A DNA stretch of 15,978 bases from CAZDYP01 sp964509505 (GCA_964509505.1 CAZDYP010000134.1:1-15978); one strand, 5' to 3'; positions 1 to 6,885 are shown, counted from the first letter of the stretch. Numbers and translations: made by a program. The notes: generated from the sequence alone by a model not told the origin.

Positions 1-8
1 GTGTCATC

Positions 9-749
9 ATGAGTTTTTGGTCACGGATAGCGTTGTTCTTCAGAATCAAAGCCAATACGGCTCTTGACCGCATCGAGGACCCACGTCAGACGTTGGACTA
101 CGCTTACAGTCAGCAACAGGAATTGCTCCGCAAGGTGAAGCTGGGCTTGATCGAGGTTGCTACCTCAAAGCGTCAGTTGGAGCAGCAAGCCCAGAAGTTG
201 CGGGCGCGGATTCCACAGTTGGATGAGCAGGCGCGACGGGCGCTCGCCGTTGGGCGTGAGGACCTCGCGCGACTCGCCTTGCAGCGTAAGCAGACCGCTT
301 TGACGGAGGGTGAGTCGCTCGATTATCAAATCGCCGAGGTAGCGGCAGAAGAACACAAACTCATGCAAGCCGAGCAGCAGTTGAGGGCGCGGCTCGACGA
401 GTTCCGCACGCGCCGCGAAGTGCTCGCCGCTCGCCACACTGCCGCCCAAGCGCAAGTGCGGGTGGGCGAATCGTTGAGCGGCGTCACAGGCGAGCTGGCT
501 GAGTTGAGCATGGCGTTGGAACGCGCCGAGCAAAAAACCGAACACATGCAAGCGCGCGCCGCCGCCATTGACGATTGGGTGGATGCGAGTTTGTCCGAGA
601 CCCAGAGCTTGCCCATAGGCGATAGGGTGGACAGACAGCTCATGCAGTTCGACCTGACCCAAGCGGTCGAGGAACAGCTCGCGGTGCTCAAGCGACAGCT
701 GTCCACGCCTACAAACGGCAATTTCCAAAATGAAGGGAATGAGCGATGA
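9..749 (+). CDS. pspA: PspA/IM30 family membrane-stress protein
   Basis: A 246-residue, almost wholly alpha-helical, charged protein without a signal peptide. The N-terminal segment (about residues 10-35) carries the family pattern KANTALDRIEDPRQTLDYAY, and long heptad-rich coiled coil follows to about residue 220, as in PspA/IM30/Vipp1 (usually 220-260 residues). Members of this family are cytoplasmic, bind the inner face of the membrane, assemble into large oligomers and preserve membrane integrity under envelope stress. The ATG at 9 lies only 8 bases from the window edge, so the ribosome site and any upstream partner cannot be judged. No pspF, pspB or pspC homologue is seen downstream; a hairpin follows 30 bases after the stop, so the gene probably ends its transcript. 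The polar tail (NGNFQNEGNER) is likely disordered. The family call is secure; the specific role is inferred. Confidence 0.93.
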   Translation: MSFWSRIALFFRIKANTALDRIEDPRQTLDYAYSQQQELLRKVKLGLIEVATSKRQLEQQAQKLRARIPQLDEQARRALAVGREDLARLALQRKQTALTEGESLDYQIAEVAAEEHKLMQAEQQLRARLDEFRTRREVLAARHTAAQAQVRVGESLSGVTGELAELSMALERAEQKTEHMQARAAAIDDWVDASLSETQSLPIGDRVDRQLMQFDLTQAVEEQLAVLKRQLSTPTNGNFQNEGNER

Positions 750-778
750 AACACTATCAATAGCCGTAAAGAGCGAAA

Positions 779-826
779 ATCCTCCCGAAGGATCAAGCGC
801 CTTCAGGAGGATGAATGTGACGTTTT
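779..826 (+). terminator. Putative intrinsic terminator after pspA
   Basis: The arms ATCCTCCCGAAGG (779-791) and CCTTCAGGAGGAT (800-812) pair over 13 positions with one mismatch around an 8-nt loop. A short T run (TTTT at 823-826) follows about ten bases later. The stem is strong but the T tract is weak and distant, so termination is likely rather than certain. Confidence 0.55.
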
Positions 827-866
827 AGTTAATGTCTTCAGCGCCTCCCCCTATTCGCATCCCCAA

Positions 867-896
867 TTGCCTCCTCCTCCCGTGCGGTGCTATAAT
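867..896 (+). promoter_or_regulatory. Putative promoter of pepF (TTGCCT-N18-TATAAT)
   Basis: TTGCCT at 867-872, an 18-bp spacer and a perfect TATAAT at 891-896 preceded by TGC (extended -10). Transcription would begin near 903 and give a leader of about 100 nt in front of pepF. The bases TATAATCGCGC recur at the S9 peptidase promoter (6873). Confidence 0.65.
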
Positions 897-915
897 CGCG
901 CCCACTCACCACACA

Positions 916-997
916 ACAACGCATTGAGGAATGAACGAATGGCAACATACATAGCCAATTCGTTTCATCCTCAATGCGTTGTAGTTTCTTTTGAGGA
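916..997 (+). promoter_or_regulatory. Long leader hairpin with alternative anti-Shine-Dalgarno pairing
   Basis: The left arm ACAACGCATTGAGGA (916-930) is perfectly complementary to TCCTCAATGCGTTGT (968-982), 15 bp. The stem continues inward with bulges: T932-A967 and G933-C966, ACGAAT 935-940 with ATTCGT 958-963, and GG 941-942 with CC 955-956. The terminal loop is 943-954. The heptamer TTGAGGA occurs in the left arm (924-930) and again at the pepF ribosome site (991-997). TCCTCAA (968-974) can therefore pair with either copy. A regulatory role is inferred; the structure itself is read directly. Confidence 0.6.
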
Positions 998-1005
998 GAC
1001 CACTC

Positions 1006-2835
1006 ATGCCCACTGCCCTCCCCGCCCGCCAAGACGTGCCCCTCGAACACACTTGGGACACGGCGAGCATCTTCCCCACCGCTGCCGATTGGGAAGCCAC
1101 AGTCAATCACATCATGGCGCAACTGCCGACGCTCGCGCGTTTTCGCGGGCAGCTCGGCGATGGCCCCGCGACGTTGCTTGAATGGTTCACAGCGTCAGAG
1201 CAAATTGGCATCGCGCTCGGCAAAGTCATCGTGTATGCGAGCATGAACTACGCCGTGGACACGACCAATCAAGCGGCGGCGGCAATGAGTGATCGCGCGC
1301 GCGGTTTGGCGGCGCGGGTCGGCGCGGCGCTGTCATTCGCAGAACCCGAGCTGCTGGCGATTGGCTTCGACACGTTGCGCGCATGGACGCAAAGCGAATC
1401 GCGTCTCGCGCCATACGCGCATTACTTCGACCAACTCGCAAAGCGCGCAGCGTATGTGCGTTCTGCCGAAGTCGAAGAAGTGTTGGCGCTCACGCGCGAT
1501 GCGTTTATGACGGCGTCGCAGATTCATGGGGTGTTGGCTAACGCCGAGCTCAAATTCGCGCCCGCACAAAGCACGGCGCACGACGATACGTTTGAAGTCG
1601 CGCAAGGCACGATTGGCTCGCTCCTGTCACATACGGACCGCGAGGTGCGCCGCACGGCTTGGGAGCATTATGCCGACGCGCATCTCGCGTTGAAGAACAC
1701 GATGGCGTCGTGTTTGGCGACGGGCATCAAGCAGGATGTGTTTGCGATGCGCGCGCGCCGTTATGCGTCGTCACTCGAAGCGTCGCTCGCGCCGAATCAC
1801 ATCCCGCTCGATGTGTTCCACAATCTCATCAAGACGTTCCGCGCGCATCTGCCGACGTGGCATCGTTATTGGCGCGTGCGGAAGCAGGTGCTGGGTTATG
1901 ACCAACTGCGATTGTACGACACGCGCGCACCCTTGACTGCCACAAAAACGCCTGTGCCATTCGCGCAAGCGGTCGAATGGATTTCGCAAGGCATGGCGCC
2001 GCTCGGCGCGGAGTACGTCGGCGCGATGCGCGATGGCGTGTTGGAGCAACGCTGGGTGGACATCTATCCGAATCAGGGCAAGCGCATGGGCGCGTTCTCG
2101 ACGGGGTCGTATGGCACGCATCCCTTCGTGTTCATGAGCTACAACGACGACTTGTTCAGCCTCAGCACGCTCGCGCACGAGCTCGGTCACTCGATGCACT
2201 CATACTACACGCGGCGCGAGCAACCGTTCGTCTATGCGCGTTATGGCTTGTTCCTCGCGGAGGTCGCGTCGAACTTCAATCAGGCATTGGTGCGCGCGCA
2301 TTTGTTCAAGACGCAGCCTGACCGCAACTTCCAAGTCAACTTGATCGAGGAAGCGATGGGCAACTTTCATCGCTACTTCTTCGTGATGCCGACGCTCGCG
2401 CGCTTCGAGTTGGAAATTCATGAGCGCACCGAACGTGGGCAAGCGTTGACCGCCGACACACTCATTCAGCTGATGGCGGACTTGTTCCGCGAAGGGTATG
2501 GCGATGAAGTGGCGATGACGGGAGATGATGAGGCGCGCGTCGGCATTACGTGGGCGCAATTTCACACACACCTGTACAGCAACTTCTACGTCTATCAATA
2601 CGCGACGGGCATCGCGGGCGCACATGCGTTAGCGCGTGATGTATTAGCCGGCGAACCCAATGCGGCAGAGAAGTATCTCGCATTCCTCAAGTCGGGCGGC
2701 TCACGTTATCCATTGGAGACGTTGAAAGATGCGGGCGTTGACCTTGCATCGCCAGAGCCAGTGGAGACGACGTTTGGGGTGATGGCAGAGCTGGTAGAGA
2801 GGTTGGAGGGGTTGGCTGGAAAATCAGAAGAATGA
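1006..2835 (+). CDS. pepF: Oligoendopeptidase F (peptidase family M3B)
   Basis: A zinc metallopeptidase of 609 residues, close to the usual PepF length of about 600, which hydrolyses short to medium peptides in the cytoplasm. The HEXXH motif is HELGH at residues 391-395, and the third ligand is probably E419 in FLAEVAS. This spacing, with the following NFNQALV, is typical of M3B. The region around residues 110-190 resembles the PepF N-terminal helical domain. The start is taken at ATG 1006 because GAGGAG (993-998) lies 7 nt upstream; an in-frame TTG at 991 overlaps that site and is rejected. There is no signal peptide. The gene has its own promoter and a structured leader and is followed by lexA, which also has its own promoter, so it is probably monocistronic. 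Product call is firm; peptide preference cannot be read. Confidence 0.95.
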   Translation: MPTALPARQDVPLEHTWDTASIFPTAADWEATVNHIMAQLPTLARFRGQLGDGPATLLEWFTASEQIGIALGKVIVYASMNYAVDTTNQAAAAMSDRARGLAARVGAALSFAEPELLAIGFDTLRAWTQSESRLAPYAHYFDQLAKRAAYVRSAEVEEVLALTRDAFMTASQIHGVLANAELKFAPAQSTAHDDTFEVAQGTIGSLLSHTDREVRRTAWEHYADAHLALKNTMASCLATGIKQDVFAMRARRYASSLEASLAPNHIPLDVFHNLIKTFRAHLPTWHRYWRVRKQVLGYDQLRLYDTRAPLTATKTPVPFAQAVEWISQGMAPLGAEYVGAMRDGVLEQRWVDIYPNQGKRMGAFSTGSYGTHPFVFMSYNDDLFSLSTLAHELGHSMHSYYTRREQPFVYARYGLFLAEVASNFNQALVRAHLFKTQPDRNFQVNLIEEAMGNFHRYFFVMPTLARFELEIHERTERGQALTADTLIQLMADLFREGYGDEVAMTGDDEARVGITWAQFHTHLYSNFYVYQYATGIAGAHALARDVLAGEPNAAEKYLAFLKSGGSRYPLETLKDAGVDLASPEPVETTFGVMAELVERLEGLAGKSEE

Positions 2836-2878
2836 GGGATGAGGGATGAACAGGTCTTTCTTCTTTTTTCCTTCTTTT

Positions 2879-2907
2879 TTGACCTAGAACGATTGTTCGT
2901 CTATAAT
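2879..2907 (+). promoter_or_regulatory. lexA promoter (TTGACC-N17-TATAAT)
   Basis: TTGACC at 2879-2884, a 17-bp spacer and TATAAT at 2902-2907 form a near-consensus sigma-70-type promoter, with a start expected near 2914. A pyrimidine-rich run (about 2867-2880, two T6 blocks) lies immediately upstream. The SOS box sits in the spacer. Confidence 0.8.
2887..2898. promoter_or_regulatory. SOS box (LexA operator)
   Basis: GAAC-GATT-GTTC, flanked by A and G, matches the Gram-positive (Bacillus type) LexA operator CGAAC-N4-GTTCG except for the first base. It lies between the -35 and -10 of lexA, so bound LexA would block polymerase. This supports negative autoregulation and release on DNA damage. 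It is the only copy noticed when reading the window by eye. Confidence 0.8.
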
Positions 2908-2954
2908 GTCTCCAACGTCAACCTTTGATTTGCATGATTGTTAGGAGGCAGCGT

Positions 2955-3599
2955 ATGAATCTCTCCCCTCGCCAAGAACACATTTTGCGGTTTGTCAAAG
3001 AATTTTCGGAACGCGCAGGCTATCCGCCAACGATTCGTGAAATCGGCAAAGCCGTTGGCATCACCTCCACCTCCGTCGTGAATTACAATCTCGAAAAATT
3101 GGTCGAAGGCCATTACCTTGAGCGTGATCGCACGGTGTCGCGCGGCTTGAAGCTCGCCGGACAAAAACTCGCAGCTGCTATCTCCAACGGCGACATCTTT
3201 CGCGTGCCCTTGGTCGGCACGATTGTCGCCAGCGCGCCGATGCCTGTGCCTGATGACGCCTTCGCGCACATTCCCCACGAAACCGTCGAGCTGACACGCT
3301 CACTGGTGCGTGAACAGGAGGGCTTATACGCGCTCAAGGTCAAAGGCAACTCGATGGTGGATGCGCTGGTCAACGACGGCGATATCGTCGTGATGAAAAA
3401 GCAAGCGGATATTCACAATGGCGACATGGTCGCGGTGTGGTTGCGCGATAAAGGCGAGACCACGCTGAAACGCTTTTACCGCGAGCGGAACCGCGTGCGT
3501 TTGCAGCCCGCCAATCCGACGATGCAACAGATTTACGCGCATCCATCGAATGTCGAAGTGCAAGGCAAGGTTGTCGTGGTGATTCGTCAATTAGCGTAA
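2955..3599 (+). CDS. lexA: LexA SOS-response repressor
   Basis: A 214-residue protein of the usual LexA length. Residues 1-65 form the winged-helix DNA-binding domain (LSPRQEHILRFVKEF, then GYPPTIREIGKAVGITSTS). The C-terminal self-cleaving S24 domain has the catalytic Ser133 in GNSMVDAL and Lys172 in TTLKRF. The autoproteolysis site aligns with residues 92-93 of VGTIVASAP and reads Ala-Ser where Ala-Gly is usual. The start ATG 2955 has AGGAGG (2943-2948) 6 nt upstream; the in-frame TTG at 2925 and ATG at 2934 lie before this site and are rejected. LexA represses DNA-repair genes and is cleaved with help from RecA on single-stranded DNA. The operator in its promoter indicates autoregulation. 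No other SOS gene is next to it. Confidence 0.96.
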   Translation: MNLSPRQEHILRFVKEFSERAGYPPTIREIGKAVGITSTSVVNYNLEKLVEGHYLERDRTVSRGLKLAGQKLAAAISNGDIFRVPLVGTIVASAPMPVPDDAFAHIPHETVELTRSLVREQEGLYALKVKGNSMVDALVNDGDIVVMKKQADIHNGDMVAVWLRDKGETTLKRFYRERNRVRLQPANPTMQQIYAHPSNVEVQGKVVVVIRQLA

Positions 3600-3609
3600 C
3601 GCAGTCATC

Positions 3610-3689
3610 CTCAACACAAAGGCGCGAAGCTTTCACAAAGAGCGCAAAGATTTTGCGCTCTGCGCGCATCTTGGTGTGGTTGTGTTGAG
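3610..3689. repeat. Nested inverted repeat (80 nt) between lexA and TPR gene
   Basis: The outer arms CTCAACACAA (3610-3619) and TTGTGTTGAG (3680-3689) are perfect complements. Inside them GCGCG (3622-3626) can pair with CGCGC (3663-3667), and at the centre AGAGCGCAAA (3639-3648) pairs perfectly with TTTGCGCTCT (3652-3661) around a 3-nt loop. The whole can fold as one long interrupted stem. It may be a small non-autonomous palindromic element or a structured 3' end of the lexA message; no coding sequence is visible. Confidence 0.55.
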
Positions 3690-3709
3690 TCAGTCCACTC
3701 AAAAGAAAA

Positions 3710-3762
3710 TAGAACCCGTTTGCGGATGAAATGGTTTCATCCGCAAACGGGTTCTACGTTTT
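3710..3762. terminator. Perfect 22-bp palindrome, probable bidirectional terminator
   Basis: The arms 3710-3731 and 3735-3756 are perfect complements over 22 bp around a 3-nt loop (TGG). CGTTTT follows on the plus strand. AAAAGAAAA precedes it, which reads as TTTTCTTTT downstream of the stem on the minus strand. It would end lexA transcription; no minus-strand gene reads into it within the window. Confidence 0.65.
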
Positions 3763-3763
3763 G

Positions 3764-3772
3764 TGCTATACT
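3764..3772 (+). promoter_or_regulatory. Putative extended -10 promoter of the TPR gene
   Basis: TGC-TATACT (3764-3772) matches an extended -10 element, giving a start near 3779. The expected -35 position (about 3744-3749) falls inside the right arm of the terminator palindrome and shows no TTGACA-like sequence, so the promoter would depend on the extended -10. Confidence 0.45.
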
Positions 3773-3826
3773 TCCCCCCGCGCGTTAGCAACATTGCTTG
3801 AATTGACTGTCCCTCACTGTCAAACT

Positions 3827-5599
3827 ATGTCATCTCATTCGCCTCTCGAACAACAACTGCATACGTTGGAAAAGGCGGGACTCGTTCACCTCGCCAACTT
3901 GTCGCCCGAGGTCGAGTATGTCTTTCGTCATGCGTTAGTGCAAGATGCAGTCTATAACACCTTGTTGCGCCGTGACAAGCGCCAGCTGCATCAAGCCGTG
4001 GGTGAGACGTTGGAGCGATTGTATCCCACACAACACCACGAGCTTGCCTCGGTCTTGGGTCACCATTGCTTCGAGGCAGGCGATTATGCGCGCGCGCAAA
4101 CATACTTTCGCATGGCGGCTGAACATGCGCTTGCTATTTACGCGAATCAAGAAGCTGAGAGCCATTTCCGCAGCGCGCTATCGGTACCAGAACAATTCAC
4201 TAGCACAGCTCAAGAACGCGCAGAATTGTTGGCGGGCATGGGCGAGGCGCTGCGACGACAAGGGCGCAGCGCCGAAGCAATTGAGACTTTGCTCGACGCG
4301 ATCAAACTTCTTCAGTCGCTCGACCACACCGCCCAAGGCGACTACGCCGAATCCATAGGGCGCTTATACGCGCTCGCCGCGCGCACCGCCTTCTTCGGCG
4401 GCGACACGCCGCGCATGTTGGCGCTATGTCAGGAAGGATTACAAGCATTAGCGGGTCGTAAACCCACGCGCGGTTTCGCGTTGCTCTTAGGCGTCACGGG
4501 TTCAGCCTATCACTTCAACGCGCAACCTGCGCCCGCGCGTCGTTACTGCGAACAAGCGCTCGCACTGGCGCGAGAGTATGACGATGTAATGGTGCAAGCG
4601 GACGTGCTGGCGACGATGGGCTTGTTGGCGAATCTCTCCGTCGCCGAGACGCTCGACGCGCTGCGCGAAGCGACGCAGCTCGCCGAGAGGGCGAGCTTAT
4701 GGTTGACGGGCTTCCGCGCGAACTTTAACTTGGCGGCAAACTTGTCGCTCAAGCTCGGTCGCTTCCGCGAAGGTTCAGCGCATTTTTTGCGCGCGGCGCA
4801 AATCGCGCAGAAGATAGGCGATGTCTCAAGTCAGCTATTCGCGCTGAGCGGTGGCGTGAACGTGCAACTGTGGCTTGGGGAGTACAACGTCGTCGTCGCT
4901 ACGCTGCATACGATGCGTCAGCTCCTGCATGTGGCGGCGCGCCCCGGCCCAGGCGCACACCTCATGCGAATTGCCGAAGCGCGCGTGTTGCGTTATCGCG
5001 GCGAATGGGAAGCGGCGCTGGCGAAATTACGCGAGATGCAAAGCATTTCACGACAACAAGGCGACGCGCAATGGCGTTGTCTCGCCAACACATTTGTGGG
5101 CGATATTTTGTTAGAATTGGGACGCGGTCTTGAAGCTAAAGATGATCTGCAAGAAGCCATCGAGATTGGCGAGCGGGGTCTGGGTTTCGGTTGGGGCACT
5201 GTGTGGGCGCGCTGCATATTGAGCGCTGCTTACGCGCAAGCGGGACGCAGCGGGAATGCGCGCCATTTACTGCGCGAAGCGCAACGCAAAGCGGGTTACG
5301 AGCCCGGCTTATGGGACAAAGAACGACTCGCGTTAGCGGAAGCTTATCTCGCCAATAGCGAACACCAATGGAGCGATGCGTTTGCCGCTTACGCGCGCAT
5401 GGCAACGCTTGCCGACGAAACGGGCGCGCGTTGGTATCGCGCGCGGACGTTGTGGCAATGGGCGAGTGCGCGTCTTGCTCACGCGCCTGATGAATACCCT
5501 GAGGCGCGCGCGCAGCTGAACGCATCACTCGCATTGTTCGAGGAGCTGGACGCGCCCCATTACGCCGCGCAAGTCAAACAGCAGTTGCAAATACTCTGA
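3827..5599 (+). CDS. TPR protein like the C-terminal part of AAA/cyclase regulators
   Basis: A soluble protein of 590 residues made almost entirely of TPR-like helical pairs. Residues 1-75 (LEKAGLVHL, EYVFRHALVQDAVYNTLL, RRDKRQLHQAVGETLERLYP) closely resemble the segment that joins the ATPase to the TPR region in AAA-TPR and class III adenylate-cyclase-type signal proteins. The ATPase with its Walker motifs and any cyclase domain are absent. The ATG at 3827 is chosen because an upstream in-frame ATG (3731) lies inside the terminator palindrome and before the promoter. No clear Shine-Dalgarno precedes 3827, so the exact start is uncertain. The stop is 66 nt before the M24 gene, so cotranscription is possible. 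Likely a protein-interaction scaffold or a truncated regulator; partner unknown. Confidence 0.75.
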   Translation: MSSHSPLEQQLHTLEKAGLVHLANLSPEVEYVFRHALVQDAVYNTLLRRDKRQLHQAVGETLERLYPTQHHELASVLGHHCFEAGDYARAQTYFRMAAEHALAIYANQEAESHFRSALSVPEQFTSTAQERAELLAGMGEALRRQGRSAEAIETLLDAIKLLQSLDHTAQGDYAESIGRLYALAARTAFFGGDTPRMLALCQEGLQALAGRKPTRGFALLLGVTGSAYHFNAQPAPARRYCEQALALAREYDDVMVQADVLATMGLLANLSVAETLDALREATQLAERASLWLTGFRANFNLAANLSLKLGRFREGSAHFLRAAQIAQKIGDVSSQLFALSGGVNVQLWLGEYNVVVATLHTMRQLLHVAARPGPGAHLMRIAEARVLRYRGEWEAALAKLREMQSISRQQGDAQWRCLANTFVGDILLELGRGLEAKDDLQEAIEIGERGLGFGWGTVWARCILSAAYAQAGRSGNARHLLREAQRKAGYEPGLWDKERLALAEAYLANSEHQWSDAFAAYARMATLADETGARWYRARTLWQWASARLAHAPDEYPEARAQLNASLALFEELDAPHYAAQVKQQLQIL

Positions 5600-5665
5600 G
5601 CTGCATGAGCTGGCGGGGGTTGCGCTCTCACCAGCCGACCTACTTCTTTTTGGAGCTGATGACCT

Positions 5666-6817
5666 ATGCTTGACTATGCTGCAAGACTCGAAACCGTGCG
5701 CGAGCAAATGGCAGCGCGCAATATTGGCTTGATGTTTCTGCCGCCGGGCGCGAACCTATTTTATCTCACGGGCATTCGCCGCCGCGAAGAAGGCGGCACT
5801 GATCACAACGCCTACGGCGATTACGTTGTCGGCGGTTATATCGGTTTGCAGGATGGCATCACGGTGCTCTCGCCGCGCATGGGCGGCGGCTATTACAAGG
5901 GCGAAGCGAGCAACAAACCATGGATCGAATCCGTGCGCCTCATCATGGAATCCGAAGCGCCGCTCGATGTGCTGAAACAAGTTTTGTCGCGTTTCGATTT
6001 GCGGGGCAAAAAAATTGCGGTGGATGAGCGTGTCTGGGCGCGCACTATCTTGGCATTGCGCCAATGTTTGCCTGATCACGAAATCATGTTGGCGTCAGAA
6101 TTGCTTGCGCCCATGAAGATGATCAAGAGCGACGACGAGCTGGCCTCGATGCGGAAAGCGGGTGAGATCACCGAAAAAGCTTTCGCGCAGGCGCTGGTGC
6201 ATTTGAAAGTGGGCGTGACCGAAATCGAAATCGCGTCGGAGATTGATTACCAATTCAAAGCGTTAGGCGCGGAGCATACATCGTTTGTGACAGGCATGTT
6301 CTTCGCGGGCGAAGCGCACGACCGTAACACAGTCACAGGTCACGCCAGCGAAAAGCGTTTGTCGCCTGGCGATTCGGTGATGTTCGACATGGGCTGCGTG
6401 TATGAAGGGTATTGCTCCGACTTTGGACGCTCGGCGTTTTGCGGCGAACCATCAGCAGAATATCTGAAGGTGCATGACCTCAGCTTGCAAGCGCAACAGG
6501 TAGGCATGGCGGCGATGAAAGCGGGACAGGTGACGGGCGCACAGGTCAACGCCATTGCGCGCAAGGTGATTGAAGATGCAGGTTATGGTCCATATTTCAC
6601 GCATCGGTTGGGGCATGGCATCGGCATCACGGTGCATGAACCGCCATGGCTCGATGTCGTCGAGCAAACCGTGTTGCAAAAGAACATGACGTTTACCGTC
6701 GAGCCCAGCATCATCATACCCAACCGCTTCGGTAACCGTGTCGAAGATGTCGTCGTGGTGACCGAGACGGGCGGTATGTCGTTGTATAACGCCGATCATC
6801 GCTTGTATCTCGTTTAG
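5666..6817 (+). CDS. Xaa-Pro aminopeptidase family protein (peptidase M24B)
   Basis: A 383-residue cytoplasmic metallopeptidase with an N-terminal creatinase/prolidase-like domain (about 1-145) and a C-terminal pita-bread domain. All five metal ligands expected of M24 are visible: D241 (MFDMG), D252 (CSDFGR), H317 (RLGHGIG), E346 (VEPS) and E360 (RVEDVVVV). H324 (VHEPP) fits the substrate-binding histidine. Such enzymes remove an N-terminal residue before proline or split X-Pro dipeptides; which of these applies cannot be told from sequence. The ATG 5666 has GGAG (5652-5655) 10 nt upstream. It follows the TPR gene by 66 nt without an obvious promoter. Its TAG stop is the first unit of a heptamer array. 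Length and motifs argue for an intact gene. Confidence 0.93.
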   Translation: MLDYAARLETVREQMAARNIGLMFLPPGANLFYLTGIRRREEGGTDHNAYGDYVVGGYIGLQDGITVLSPRMGGGYYKGEASNKPWIESVRLIMESEAPLDVLKQVLSRFDLRGKKIAVDERVWARTILALRQCLPDHEIMLASELLAPMKMIKSDDELASMRKAGEITEKAFAQALVHLKVGVTEIEIASEIDYQFKALGAEHTSFVTGMFFAGEAHDRNTVTGHASEKRLSPGDSVMFDMGCVYEGYCSDFGRSAFCGEPSAEYLKVHDLSLQAQQVGMAAMKAGQVTGAQVNAIARKVIEDAGYGPYFTHRLGHGIGITVHEPPWLDVVEQTVLQKNMTFTVEPSIIIPNRFGNRVEDVVVVTETGGMSLYNADHRLYLV

Positions 6818-6865
6818 TCATTAGTCGCTAGCGACTAGCGACTAGCAACTAGAGACTAGCGACTA
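6815..6865. repeat. Heptamer tandem array TAGCGAC starting at the M24 stop codon
   Basis: Seven consecutive 7-nt units each begin with TAG (at 6815, 6822, 6829, 6836, 6843, 6850 and 6857) and are followed by TA. The consensus is TAGCGAC; three units are exact and the rest vary at one to three positions. The first unit contains the M24 stop codon. Positions 6822-6837 are a perfect 16-bp palindrome, and 6821-6831 can pair with 6856-6866 to form an 11-bp stem. It overlaps the -35 region of the next promoter. Confidence 0.85.
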
Positions 6866-6869
6866 AGCG

Positions 6870-6878
6870 TGTTATAAT
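6870..6878 (+). promoter_or_regulatory. Extended -10 promoter of the S9 peptidase gene
   Basis: TGT-TATAAT (6870-6878) with expected start near 6885. No good -35 is present, because that position falls in the heptamer array. TATAATCGCGC is identical to the pepF promoter from 891. Confidence 0.6.
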
Positions 6879-6885
6879 CGCGCGA

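Noticed and set aside
811..828. Five-codon frame after AGGAGG downstream of pspA
   Set aside because: The ribosome-like sequence is the arm of the terminator hairpin, and the frame is too short to mean anything.
931..954. Seven-codon leader peptide (MNEWQHT) as a gene
   Set aside because: GAGGA touches the ATG with no spacing, so efficient initiation is unlikely; kept only as part of the switch idea.
1771..2199. Minus-strand frame opposite pepF
   Set aside because: Overlaps the metal-binding part of pepF; composition is that of an antisense shadow.
3731..3826. Longer N-terminus for the TPR protein from ATG 3731
   Set aside because: It lies inside the terminator palindrome and upstream of the promoter, and the added residues do not resemble the family.
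6815..6865. CRISPR-like array
   Set aside because: Units are 7 nt with no spacers; it is a simple degenerate tandem repeat.
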